In this document: positions 35,145 to 43,835 of the stretch, piece after piece
Numbering within the stretch: the stretch's first letter is position 1
Layout: the number at the start of each line of letters is the position of its first letter
Assembly (NCBI RefSeq): GCF_000212695.1
Contig: NC_015514.1
Span: 248,001 to 312,000, forward strand
Reading direction: 5' to 3'
Length of the DNA stretch: 64,000 bases
From: Cellulomonas fimi ATCC 484
GTDB lineage: Bacteria > Actinomycetota > Actinomycetes > Actinomycetales > Cellulomonadaceae
The notes under the pieces: generated by a model
The model's input: only the letters and a program-made list of their open reading frames with translations
What the model was told of the DNA's origin: nothing
Database searches by the model: none
Position numbers and translations under genes: made by a program

Positions 35145-35597
35145 TCAGGCGGCGGTCGGGACGGACGTGCCCGGCGCGGCGGCCACGAGCCGGCGCTCGA
35201 CGAGGATCGTGACGACACCCAGCACGATCGCGAGCGCCTCGGTGATCGCGGACACCCACTCGGGCGTCCCCTCCCAGCGGGAGTGCACCCCGAACAGCCC
35301 GGCGGGCGACGTGGCGACGACGAACGCGCCGAGGGTCGCGACGCCGAAGCCGATCGCACCGAGCAGCGGCCACACCGAGCGCCACACGAGCAGCAGGACG
35401 CCGAGGACGAGGCCGCCGACGCCGTTGAGCAGGAACGCCGGACCGACCACGTCGACGTTCTTCATGCCGTCGTTCCACAGCTGCAGGTGCACGACGGCGG
35501 ACGTCACGACGCACGCGGCCAGCACGACGCGCAGCAGCAGCGCGACCGGCCGACGGGACGAGGCGGAGCGGGCGGGGCCCGCGGTGGCGGCGGTCAT
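35145..35597 (-). CDS. Small four-helix membrane protein
   Basis: 150 residues with four membrane helices (VALLLRVVLAACVVTSAVVH; GPAFLLNGVGGLVLGVLLLV; WPLLGAIGFGVATLGAFVVA; ITEALAIVLGVVTILVERRL). It starts 5 bases after the Rieske stop, so the two are probably one transcript. Function unknown; a membrane partner of the Rieske lipoprotein is possible. Confidence 0.75.
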   Translation of the reverse strand: MTAATAGPARSASSRRPVALLLRVVLAACVVTSAVVHLQLWNDGMKNVDVVGPAFLLNGVGGLVLGVLLLVWRSVWPLLGAIGFGVATLGAFVVATSPAGLFGVHSRWEGTPEWVSAITEALAIVLGVVTILVERRLVAAAPGTSVPTAA

Positions 35598-35602
35598 CCC
35601 CG

Positions 35603-36127
35603 TCAGGCCTTCCCCAGGAGCACGGCGCCGTCGGCGACGTGCACGTCGACCGTCGGCAGGGGCTCGGGCGCCGGGCCGGACACGTTCTTGCCGGTCAGGT
35701 CGAACACCGAGCCGTGGCACGGGCAGCTGAGCTCCTCGCCGTCCGGCACGACGGCGCAGCCCTGGTGGGTGCACACCGCGGACAGCCCGACGACCGTCCC
35801 CGCCTCGGGCTGGACGAGCAGGAGCTTGTTGCCGTCGGCGTCGGTGACGGCGAGCGCACCGCCGACGGGCACGTCGGCGAGCTGCGCGAGCGAGCCGTCG
35901 GCCGCCGGCGCCTGCGAGCCGTCACCGCCGGCGCCGTCACCCTCCGCGGCGCCGTCGGAGGAGCACGCGGCGGCGAGGCTCACCGCGGCGACGCCCACGG
36001 TGACGAGACCGGCGCGCTGCAGGACCTGCCGGCGGTCGAGGCAGCCGCCGCAGCCGTGCCCGGCGTGCGGGTCGGCCTGCGCGTCGGCGAGGGGGGTGGC
36101 GGGGGACTCCTGGATCGTCTGCGGCAT
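35603..36127 (-). CDS. Exported Rieske [2Fe-2S] lipoprotein
   Basis: 174 residues. A Tat-like signal (DRRQVLQRAGLVTVGVAAVS) ends in a lipobox LAAAC (Cys55). The Rieske cluster boxes are CTHQGC (ligands Cys119, His121) and CPCHGS (ligands Cys135, His138), with Cys124 and Cys137 placed for the usual disulfide. It would hold a high-potential cluster on the outer face of the membrane. The N terminus also has HAGHGCGGC before the twin Arg, unusual for a signal region and perhaps metal-binding. It is not part of a bc1 operon. Confidence 0.9.
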   Translation of the reverse strand: MPQTIQESPATPLADAQADPHAGHGCGGCLDRRQVLQRAGLVTVGVAAVSLAAACSSDGAAEGDGAGGDGSQAPAADGSLAQLADVPVGGALAVTDADGNKLLLVQPEAGTVVGLSAVCTHQGCAVVPDGEELSCPCHGSVFDLTGKNVSGPAPEPLPTVDVHVADGAVLLGKA

Positions 36128-36220
36128 CGCGGCCTCCGGTGCTGGGCTCCGTCGTGTCACCGGTCACACGGTGGCACGCGCCGTCGGGTTCACCCAGCCG
36201 GCGACTTTCTGGACCCCCGG

Positions 36221-38041
36221 TCAGCGCGGCGGCTCGTCGACGCGCCGCGCGGCGTCGGCGTCGGCCACGACCGCCGTGACCCCACCGACCGCGGTGACGC
36301 CCGCGGGGGTGGCAGGGGGAGCGTCGTCCGTGCCGCTGCGCGTCGCCGCGGCGGCGGTGGCGCCAGCGGCGTCGGCGTCGGCGTCCTCCGCGAGGCGGCC
36401 CTGGATGCCCGACACGTCGCGCAGCGGGAGCTCGGGCAGCAGGACGGTGAGGACGACGCCGAGGACCATGATGCCCGCGGCGACGAGGAGCACGAGGTCG
36501 ACGGACTCGGCGAACCCCTCGAGGAACGGTCGCGCGAGGCGCGGGTCGAGCGCGCCGATGAACGAGGAGTCGTCGAGCGACGGCAGCGTGCCGTCGCCGG
36601 ACAGCGCCCCGACGACGGCGGCGTTCGCGGGGTCGGCCAGCAGCGCGCGGTCGGACAGCGCCGCGCGCAGGTCGGGCGACGTCGCGAGCCGCTCGAACGC
36701 GTCGCGGATGGCGCCGCCGACCGTCGAGAAGAGCAGCGACAGGAACACAGCCGTGCCGAGCGTGCCGCCCATCTGGCGGAAGAACAGCGACGACGACGTG
36801 GCGACCCCCATGTCGCGCACGGGCACCGCGTTCTGCACCGCGAGGACCAGCGGCTGCATCGTGAGACCCAGCCCGAGGCCGAAGACGACGGACGACGTGA
36901 AGATCTGCGCGAACGGCGTCTCGACACCGAACCGCGAGAACAGCAGCGCGCCGATCACCATGAGGATCGTCCCGAGGACGGGGAAGATCTTGTACCGGCC
37001 TGTGCGGGACGTCGTCTGACCGGCGACGACCGAGCCCGTCATGATCCCGACGGTGAACGGGATGAGCGTCAGCCCGGCCTCCGTCGGCGTCTGGCCCCGC
37101 ACGATCTGCAGGTACAGCGGCAGCGTCGCGAGGCCTCCGAACATGCCGAGGCCGATGACGGTGTTCGCGGCCGCCCCGACGCTGAACGTCCGGTTGCGGA
37201 ACAGGTGCAGCGGCAGGATCGCGTCCCCCTGCGCGCGCCTCTCGGCGAGCCAGAACAGCACGAGCCCGACCAGCCCGGTGAGGTAGCACGCGACGGCCTG
37301 CCCGGACGTCCAGCCCCACGAGCGGCCCTGCTCGGCGACCACGAGGAGCGGCACGAGCGCGACGACGAGCGCGAGCGCGCCCGGCCAGTCGATCCGGTGC
37401 TCGACGCGGCGCAGCGGCGGCAGGTGCAGCACGCGCCAGATGACGACGAACGCGAGGATCCCGATCGGCACGTTGACGAGGAACACCCATCGCCAGCCCG
37501 CCACCCCGAGGATCTCGTCCGCACCCGCGAAGAAGCCGCCGATGACGGGCCCGAGGACGGACGACGTGCCGAACACCGCGAGGAAGTACGCCTGATACCG
37601 GGCGCGCTCGCGGGGCGCGACGAGGTCGCCGAGGATCGTGATCGCCAGCGCCATGAGCCCGCCCGCGCCCAGGCCCTGGACGCCGCGGTACAGCGCGAGC
37701 TGGTACATCGAGTCGGCTGTGCCGGACAGCAGCGAGCCGACGACGAAGAGCGCGATCGCGAGCAGGTAGAACGGCTTGCGGCCGTAGACGTCGGAGAGCT
37801 TGCCGTACAGGGGCGTCGTGATCGTCGCCGTGAGCAGGTACGCCGTCGTCACCCACGCCTGCAGCGACAGCCCGTGCAGGTCGTCCCCGATGGTGCGGAT
37901 CGACGTCGCGACGATCGTCTGGTCGAGGGCGGCGAGGAACATCCCGAGCATGAGCCCGCCGAGGATCGTGCGGATCTCCCGGTGCGTGGGCGGCTGGAAC
38001 GTCGCGTCGGCGGGGGCGGGCGCGGTGCGGGCGGACGACAT
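36221..38041 (-). CDS. MFS drug exporter, DHA2 (14-helix) family
   Basis: 606 residues, about 14 membrane helices. Motif A is YGKLSDVYGRKPFYLLAI; motif C-like ALYRGVQGLGAGGLMALAIT and the N-terminal MLGMFLAALDQTIVATSIRT motif are typical of EmrB/QacA exporters. A large extracellular loop near 440-505 and an acidic C-terminal tail are present. GAGAGG precedes the ATG. It exports toxic compounds with proton exchange; substrate unknown. Confidence 0.93.
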   Translation of the reverse strand: MSSARTAPAPADATFQPPTHREIRTILGGLMLGMFLAALDQTIVATSIRTIGDDLHGLSLQAWVTTAYLLTATITTPLYGKLSDVYGRKPFYLLAIALFVVGSLLSGTADSMYQLALYRGVQGLGAGGLMALAITILGDLVAPRERARYQAYFLAVFGTSSVLGPVIGGFFAGADEILGVAGWRWVFLVNVPIGILAFVVIWRVLHLPPLRRVEHRIDWPGALALVVALVPLLVVAEQGRSWGWTSGQAVACYLTGLVGLVLFWLAERRAQGDAILPLHLFRNRTFSVGAAANTVIGLGMFGGLATLPLYLQIVRGQTPTEAGLTLIPFTVGIMTGSVVAGQTTSRTGRYKIFPVLGTILMVIGALLFSRFGVETPFAQIFTSSVVFGLGLGLTMQPLVLAVQNAVPVRDMGVATSSSLFFRQMGGTLGTAVFLSLLFSTVGGAIRDAFERLATSPDLRAALSDRALLADPANAAVVGALSGDGTLPSLDDSSFIGALDPRLARPFLEGFAESVDLVLLVAAGIMVLGVVLTVLLPELPLRDVSGIQGRLAEDADADAAGATAAAATRSGTDDAPPATPAGVTAVGGVTAVVADADAARRVDEPPR

Positions 38042-38305
38042 CGGTGCCTCTCGGTGGGGGACGAGCCACGACGAGCCACGGGCGAGGAGGTGCGGTGCCC
38101 GACGCGGCACGACCGGCCCGGCTCCGTCGCAACACCGTGGCGTCTACAGGTGTTCCCGGTCACACCCGTCTCACCGCCCGACCCGCTGCGGCGCGCGGCC
38201 GCACGTGGCCCGCACGTGGCCCGCGCGTGGCCGGTCGTGGCCGGTCGTGACGGTCGTGGCCGTCGTCACGTCGCGGACGTGCCGGGGCGACGGGTGAGGT
38301 GGGAG

Positions 38306-39136
38306 ATGCTGGACGACATGCCTCGTACCGCCCGCCGTCCCGGCCCGCGCCCGCACGGGCACCACGCGCCGGCAGCCGCCCGTGTGCCGAGCCCGACCAC
38401 GCCGCCGTCGGCCGGTGCGCACCGCCCGGGCAGCGCCCGGCGTGCGGCGGCCGGGCTGCTCGTGACGCTCGTGCTCGCGGCGCTCGCCCTCGTCGGTGCC
38501 CCGGCCGCGCAGGCGCACAACGTGCTGCGCTCGACGGACCCCGCCGACGGCACGACGCTCCCGTTCGCCCCCGACCGCGTCGTCCTGACGTTCGACGCCG
38601 CAGCGACGGCGCTCGGCACGGAGGTCGTCGTGACCGCCGCCGACGGCCGGGTGGTGAGCAGCGGCGCCCCGACGCTCGCCGACGCCACCGTCACGCAGCC
38701 CCTGGCCGGCGAGCTGCCCGCCGGCGCGTACACCGTGCTGTGGCGCGTCACGTCCGTCGACGGCCACCCCGTCGAGGGGGCGTTCGGCTTCGTCGCGACC
38801 GCGGCGACCGTCGCCGGGACCGGCGGGGCGCCCGTGCCGACGCCGACGCCCACGCCGACCGCGACCGCCGCCGCGACACCGGCCCCCACCGCCACGGCCG
38901 GCGAGGACGCCGCGTCGCCGGTCCCGACGGCCACGACCGGCCCGACGGAGGACCCGCAGGGGTCCGCGGTCGCCGGGCCGCTGCTCGTCGGCATCGGCGG
39001 AGCGCTGGTCCTCGCCGGTGGCGTCGCCGCCGGGTACCTGCTGCGGCGCCGTCCCGCCGACGGCACGCCCACGCCGACCGCGGGCGGTGCGGACGGTCCG
39101 CCCGACGGCCGCGGTCCCGAGGGCCCGACCGACTGA
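38306..39136 (+). CDS. CopC-domain copper-binding membrane-anchored protein
   Basis: 276 residues (272 from the ATG at 38318). After an unusually long Pro/Arg/His-rich lead, a signal helix (LLVTLVLAALALVGAPAAQA) precedes mature HNVLRSTDPADGTTLP, the CopC/YobA start with His as the copper ligand. The beta-domain ends VDGHPVEGAFGFVA. A Thr/Pro-rich stalk and a C-terminal helix (GPLLVGIGGALVLAGGVAAG) anchor it outside the cell. It is followed 23 bases later by the CopD-CtaG fusion. Confidence 0.9.
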   Translation: MLDDMPRTARRPGPRPHGHHAPAAARVPSPTTPPSAGAHRPGSARRAAAGLLVTLVLAALALVGAPAAQAHNVLRSTDPADGTTLPFAPDRVVLTFDAAATALGTEVVVTAADGRVVSSGAPTLADATVTQPLAGELPAGAYTVLWRVTSVDGHPVEGAFGFVATAATVAGTGGAPVPTPTPTPTATAAATPAPTATAGEDAASPVPTATTGPTEDPQGSAVAGPLLVGIGGALVLAGGVAAGYLLRRRPADGTPTPTAGGADGPPDGRGPEGPTD

Positions 39137-39159
39137 CGCGGGCGACCTAGGCTGGAGCG

Positions 39160-41391
39160 ATGAGCAGCACCCCGGTGCGCGGCGGCGCGCGGACACCCGG
39201 CGCGCCGGGACCGTCCGACGCGTCGCCGCGTCCCGACGGGGTCGTCCCCGCCCCCGGTGAGGACGGCGCGGACGGCCGCCGGGCCGGGCGCCCCGTCGCG
39301 ACCCGGGTGGCGGTCCTCCTGGCCGCCGCGCTCGTCTGCGTCGTCGCGGGCATCGCCTTCACGGGAGCCGTCGCGCCGCGGCTCGTCGCCGACCCGGGTG
39401 CGGCCGTGCGGTGGGGCCTGCCCGTCGCGACGACGGTGAGCGAGCTCGCGGGGGCGGTGGCCCTCGGTGCGCTGTTCCTCGCGGTGTGCGTTCTGCCACG
39501 CCGGGTGCCGGCCGCCGTGGGGGCGGCGCGCGTTCCGGCTCCCGGCACCCCGCACGCCGACGGTCGCGCCTACCCGCGCAGCCTCCTCGTCGCCGCGTGG
39601 GCCGCCGGCGCATGGACGCTGGCCTCGCTCGCGCACCTCGTCGTCACCTACGCGAACGTCGCCGGCCGCGCCGTCGGCAGCGCGCAGTTCGGCCAGGAGC
39701 TGGGCGTGTTCGTCACCGAGATCGAGCTCGGTCGCACCCTGCTCCTCGTCACCACCGCCGCAGCCGTCGTCACGGTGCTGTCGCTCGTCGTCGCCACGCC
39801 CACCGGGGCCGCCTGGACGGCCGTCGTCGTGCTCGTCGCCCTCTACCAGCAGGCGCAGCTCGGGCACGCCGCCGGAGCGTCGGGCCACGACCTCGCGACC
39901 TCCTCGATGGTCGTGCACCTCGTCGGGGCGGCGATCTGGGTGGGGGCGCTCGCGGCGCTCGCCGTGCTCGTCCGGTGGGTCGGCACCGACCTGTCCGCGT
40001 CCGTCGCGCGGTACTCCGTCGTCGCCGGCTGGTGCCTCGTCGCGGTCGCCGGCTCCGGGCTGGTCAACGGGCTGCTCCGCACGGCCGGCTGGTCGGACCT
40101 CACCACGTCCTACGGCGTCCTGCTGCTCGTCAAGGTCGCGCTGCTCGGCGCCCTCGGCCTGCTGGGCCTCGCGCACCGGCGCGCCGTCATCCCGCGTCTG
40201 GCCGGCGGTGCGTCCGGCACGTCGTCGACGGCGGGGGGCCTGTTCTGGCGGCTCGTGCTCGTCGAGCTCGCGGTGATGGGGGCGGTGTCCGGCGTCGCCG
40301 TCGCGCTCGGCGCCACCGCGCCGCCCGTGCCCGAGGAGCCGCCCGCCGACCCGTCGCCCGCCTACCGCCTGACCGGGCACCCCCTCCCGCCCGAGCCCAC
40401 GACGCTGCGCTGGCTCACCGAGTGGCGCTGGGACCTGCTGCTCGCGGGCGCCGCCCTCGCCGGGCTCGTCGTCTACTGGCGGTGGGTGCTGCGGCTGCGG
40501 CGTCGCGGCGACTCCTGGCCGTGGCTGCGCACCGCGTCGTGGACCGTCGGGCTGCTCCTCTTCGCGTGGACGACGTCCGGGGCGCCCGCCCTGTACGGGC
40601 ACGTGCTGTTCAGCGCGCACATGATCCAGCACATGGTCCTGGCGATGGTCGTGCCGATCTTCATCGCCCTGTCCGCGCCCGTGACCCTCGCGCTGCGCGC
40701 CCTGCCGGTCCGGTCGACCCGGCTGCGGGACGACGCCTCCCGCGGCCCGCGCGAGTGGATCCTCGTGCTGGTCCACAGCCGCGTGGGGTCGTTCCTCGCG
40801 CACCCGCTCGTCGCCGCCGTGAACTTCGCCGGCTCGATGGTGCTCTTCTACTACACCGGCCTGTTCGAGTGGTCGCTGCGCTCCCCGGTGGGCCACCTCG
40901 CGATGGTCGTGCACTTCAGCGCCGCCGGGTACCTGTTCGTCAACAGCCTCGTCGGCGTCGACCCCGGCCCCACACGGCTCGCGTACCCGCAGCGGCTCCT
41001 CACCCTGTTCGCCACGATGGCGTTCCACGCGTTCTTCGGGGTCGCGCTGGTGTCCGGGGAGACGCTGCTCGTCGCCGACTGGTTCGGGCTCATGGGCCGT
41101 CCGTGGGGACCGAGCGCGCTCGCGGACCAGCAGGTCGGCGGGGCGATCACGTGGGGCATCGGCGAGATCCCGACGCTCGCCCTGGCCATCGGCGTGGGCT
41201 ACGCCTGGGCGCGTGACGACGAGCGGACCGCGCGCCGCCGCGACCGCCGGGTGGACCGCGAGGGGGACGTCGAGCTCGACGAGTACAACGCGATGCTGTC
41301 GGGCCTGGCGGCCCGCGACGGCGGCCGTCCCGCCGGACCGGCCCCCCAGACCGGCCCGGCCGGTCCGCCGGCCGACGCGTCGTCGGACTGA
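39160..41391 (+). CDS. CopD-CtaG fusion, copper import/cytochrome oxidase assembly membrane protein
   Basis: 743 residues. The first half is a CopD-type domain with about eight helices (HAAGASGHDLATSSMVVHLV, SGLVNGLL). The second is a CtaG-type caa3 oxidase assembly domain (SAHMIQHMVLAMVVPIFIAL, FYYTGLFEWSL, AFHAFFGVAL). Both halves carry conserved His and Met ligands. With CopC it should take copper across the membrane and pass it to cytochrome oxidase. The CopC-CopD/CtaG arrangement is common in actinobacteria. Confidence 0.92.
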   Translation: MSSTPVRGGARTPGAPGPSDASPRPDGVVPAPGEDGADGRRAGRPVATRVAVLLAAALVCVVAGIAFTGAVAPRLVADPGAAVRWGLPVATTVSELAGAVALGALFLAVCVLPRRVPAAVGAARVPAPGTPHADGRAYPRSLLVAAWAAGAWTLASLAHLVVTYANVAGRAVGSAQFGQELGVFVTEIELGRTLLLVTTAAAVVTVLSLVVATPTGAAWTAVVVLVALYQQAQLGHAAGASGHDLATSSMVVHLVGAAIWVGALAALAVLVRWVGTDLSASVARYSVVAGWCLVAVAGSGLVNGLLRTAGWSDLTTSYGVLLLVKVALLGALGLLGLAHRRAVIPRLAGGASGTSSTAGGLFWRLVLVELAVMGAVSGVAVALGATAPPVPEEPPADPSPAYRLTGHPLPPEPTTLRWLTEWRWDLLLAGAALAGLVVYWRWVLRLRRRGDSWPWLRTASWTVGLLLFAWTTSGAPALYGHVLFSAHMIQHMVLAMVVPIFIALSAPVTLALRALPVRSTRLRDDASRGPREWILVLVHSRVGSFLAHPLVAAVNFAGSMVLFYYTGLFEWSLRSPVGHLAMVVHFSAAGYLFVNSLVGVDPGPTRLAYPQRLLTLFATMAFHAFFGVALVSGETLLVADWFGLMGRPWGPSALADQQVGGAITWGIGEIPTLALAIGVGYAWARDDERTARRRDRRVDREGDVELDEYNAMLSGLAARDGGRPAGPAPQTGPAGPPADASSD

Positions 41392-41427
41392 CACGGCCCG
41401 ACCCGCACTCCCGCACGGCCCGGCAAC

Positions 41428-41471
41428 GTTCGTCGCGCGTTCACCGGGCGCTCACCGGGCGTCGGTTCGTC
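41428..41471 (+). promoter_or_regulatory. PHO box, four 11-base direct repeat units
   Basis: Successive 11-mers GTTCGTCGCGC, GTTCACCGGGC, GCTCACCGGGC and GTCGGTTCGTC. The two central units match the GTTCACC 11-base direct repeats bound by PhoP in Streptomyces. The last unit is off-register. It lies 62 bases before the PhoX-type phosphatase ATG. Confidence 0.75.
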
Positions 41472-41532
41472 GGGATCCTCCGGGTTGTTGGCTGTCGTGC
41501 GCCCCCGCCCCCGCCGCACCCGAGAGGCCCCG

Positions 41533-43665
41533 ATGACGACCACCGACGACCGTCCCGGACCCGCACGTCCCGCGACACCCACGACGCCCGCCGCTCCCGC
41601 GCCCGCCCGCCGCGCGCTGCTGCCGTTCCTGCCCATGGCCGGCCACACGGCGGGCAAGCGGTCGCCCGTCACGTGCCACCTCAAGTGCGGCGACGCGTGC
41701 GCGCAGCCCGCGCCGAACTCCTCCGGCAACCCGTACTTCCGCGACGTCGTCGAGACCGCGCTGAGCCGCCGGGCGGTGCTCGCGGGCGCGCTCGTCGCTG
41801 GTGCCGCCGTGGCGATCGCCCCGGTCGTCGGGGACGCGCTCCCCGCGGCCGCGCACGACCGCGGCCGTCCCTCGGGGCGTCTCGGGTTCCGCGCGATCGC
41901 GCCCGTCCCCGCGGCGACCGACGCGTTCGTCGTGCCCGAGGGCTACCAGTGGCGGCCGCTCGTGCGCTGGGGCGACCCGCTGCTGTCTCCGGCGGACACG
42001 TTCGACCCCGCGACGCTCACGCCCGAGGTCGCCGAGCGGCTGTTCGGCTACAACTGCGACTACGTCGACATCCTCGAGGACCCGGACGGCCGCACGGGCG
42101 TGCTCGTCGTGAACCACGAGTACACCAACGAGGGGATCATGTTCCCGCCGGCCGCCACGCCCGAGGAGCTGGACCGGCAGCGTCGCGTCGCCATGGCGTC
42201 GCACGGCCTGTCCGTCGTCGGGCTGCACCGCCGTCGCAAGGGCACGCCGTGGGAGTACCGCGTCGGCGCGCGCGTGAACCGTCGGATCACCGCCACGACG
42301 CCGTTCGCCGTCGACGGCCCCGCCGCGGGCTCCGCGCTGCTGCGCACCGTCGCGGACCCGACGGGCACGACGGTCCTCGGCACGCTCAACAACTGCGCGG
42401 GCGGGACGACCCCGTGGGGCACCGTGCTGTCGGGCGAGGAGAACGTCAACCAGTACTTCCGCACCGCCGGCACGAGCCCCGCCGACAAGCGGTACGGCTT
42501 CGCGGACAAGGCGACGACGCGCGGCTGGGAGGCGGTCGACCCGCGGTTCGACGCGCGCACGCCCGGCTACGAGAACGAGCCGAACCGCTTCGGGTGGGTC
42601 GTCGAGATCGACCCGCAGGACCCGACCGCGCCGCCCGTCAAGCACACCGCCCTCGGCCGGTTCAAGCACGAGGGCGCGAACGTCATCGTCGGCCGGTCCG
42701 GCCATGTGGCCGCGTACATGGGCGACGACGAGCGGTTCGACTACCTGTACAAGTTCGTCTCGAAGGACCGCTACCGCGCCGGCGCCCGGCACCGGGCCCG
42801 CAACAAGCAGCTGCTGTCCGCGGGGAACCTGTACGTTGCCCGCTTCCGCGGCGACTCGCCCGTCGAGGAGATCACGGGCACCGGCGCACTGCCGTCCGAC
42901 GGCGCGTTCGACGGCACCGGCGAGTGGGTGCCGCTCGTCCTGGACGGCGTCAGCCAGGTCCCCGGCTTCACGACCGAGGAGGTCCTCGTCCACACCCGCC
43001 TCGCGGCGGACGCGGTGGGCGCGACGAAGATGGACCGCCCCGAGGACGTCGAGCCGAACCCCGTGACGGGCCGCGTGTACGTCGCGTGCACCAACAACTC
43101 GGACCGGGGTGCCGCGAACAAGGAGGGCGCGACCGAGCCGAACCCCCGCGTGGCGAACCGCAACGGCCACGTCGTCGAGATCACCGAGTCGGGGAACGAC
43201 CCGCGCTCGACGACCTTCGGCTGGAGCATCCTGCTGCTGTGCGGCGACCCCGCGACCACGACCGGGACGTACTTCGCGGGCTTCCCGCCCGAGAAGGTGT
43301 CGCCGATCTCCTGCCCCGACAACGTCGCGTTCGACTCGTCGGGCAACCTGTGGATCTCGACCGACGGCCAGCCGGGCTCGATCGGCTACTGCGACGGCCT
43401 GTTCAAGGTGCCGCTCGAGGGCCGCGAGCGTGGCCGCGTCCAGCAGTTCCTGTCCGTGCCGCGCGGCGCGGAGACGTGCGGGCCGGTGATCCGCGACCGC
43501 GACGAGATGGTCTACGTCGCCGTCCAGCACCCGGGCGAGGACGGCTCGTGGGCCGCCCAGCAGTCGTTCTTCCCGGACTACGTGGCCCCCGGCACCCTGT
43601 CGGCGGGCCTCTGGGGTGGCCCCCGCCCCTCGGTGGTCCAGGTCTACCGGACGCCCCGTTCGTAG
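41533..43665 (+). CDS. phoX: PhoX-family alkaline phosphatase, Tat-exported
   Basis: 710 residues. It releases phosphate from phosphomonoesters outside the cell using Ca and Fe. The Tat signal is internal (LSRRAVLAGALVAGAAVAIA, near residue 76), a long pre-signal lead typical of this group (MAGHTAGKRSPVTCHLKCGD). Family segments include VLVVNHEYTNEG, TPWGTVLSGEENVNQYF, GRFKHEGANVIV and CPDNVAFDSSGNLWISTDG. The PHO box upstream predicts induction by phosphate starvation. Confidence 0.92.
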   Translation: MTTTDDRPGPARPATPTTPAAPAPARRALLPFLPMAGHTAGKRSPVTCHLKCGDACAQPAPNSSGNPYFRDVVETALSRRAVLAGALVAGAAVAIAPVVGDALPAAAHDRGRPSGRLGFRAIAPVPAATDAFVVPEGYQWRPLVRWGDPLLSPADTFDPATLTPEVAERLFGYNCDYVDILEDPDGRTGVLVVNHEYTNEGIMFPPAATPEELDRQRRVAMASHGLSVVGLHRRRKGTPWEYRVGARVNRRITATTPFAVDGPAAGSALLRTVADPTGTTVLGTLNNCAGGTTPWGTVLSGEENVNQYFRTAGTSPADKRYGFADKATTRGWEAVDPRFDARTPGYENEPNRFGWVVEIDPQDPTAPPVKHTALGRFKHEGANVIVGRSGHVAAYMGDDERFDYLYKFVSKDRYRAGARHRARNKQLLSAGNLYVARFRGDSPVEEITGTGALPSDGAFDGTGEWVPLVLDGVSQVPGFTTEEVLVHTRLAADAVGATKMDRPEDVEPNPVTGRVYVACTNNSDRGAANKEGATEPNPRVANRNGHVVEITESGNDPRSTTFGWSILLLCGDPATTTGTYFAGFPPEKVSPISCPDNVAFDSSGNLWISTDGQPGSIGYCDGLFKVPLEGRERGRVQQFLSVPRGAETCGPVIRDRDEMVYVAVQHPGEDGSWAAQQSFFPDYVAPGTLSAGLWGGPRPSVVQVYRTPRS

Positions 43666-43674
43666 CCGGGACCC

Positions 43675-43734
43675 GTTGACACCGACCTGGTTGTCGTTCT
43701 GCGACCCGAGAACGACAACCAGGTCGGTGTCGAC
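43675..43734. repeat. 60-base palindromic repeat, left copy
   Basis: Contains a perfect 22-bp inverted repeat (43678-43699 against 43710-43731) with a 10-base centre. The arm includes GACACCGACCTGG and TTGTCGTTC. It starts 10 bases after the phoX stop, so it could also end that transcript. It is related to the copy at 44824-44883 (44 of 60 positions identical, ungapped). Confidence 0.88.
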
Positions 43735-43835
43735 CGTCGATCGCGAGCCGTCCACGAGGACGTCTCCGCGATGCGGCGTCCACAGGGCGTCGGTCGGGAG
43801 TCCTCGGTGGGGCCGGCCGCCGGTGTCGTGGGCGG

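Noticed and set aside
38200..38275. Clustered CGTGGCC words upstream of the CopC gene
   Set aside because: Spacing is irregular and composition fits local GC bias; no clear tandem or inverted unit.
43675..43734. Left palindrome considered only as a phoX terminator
   Set aside because: A related copy with the same ends but a lost stem lies after the next gene, so a repeat family explains more than termination.
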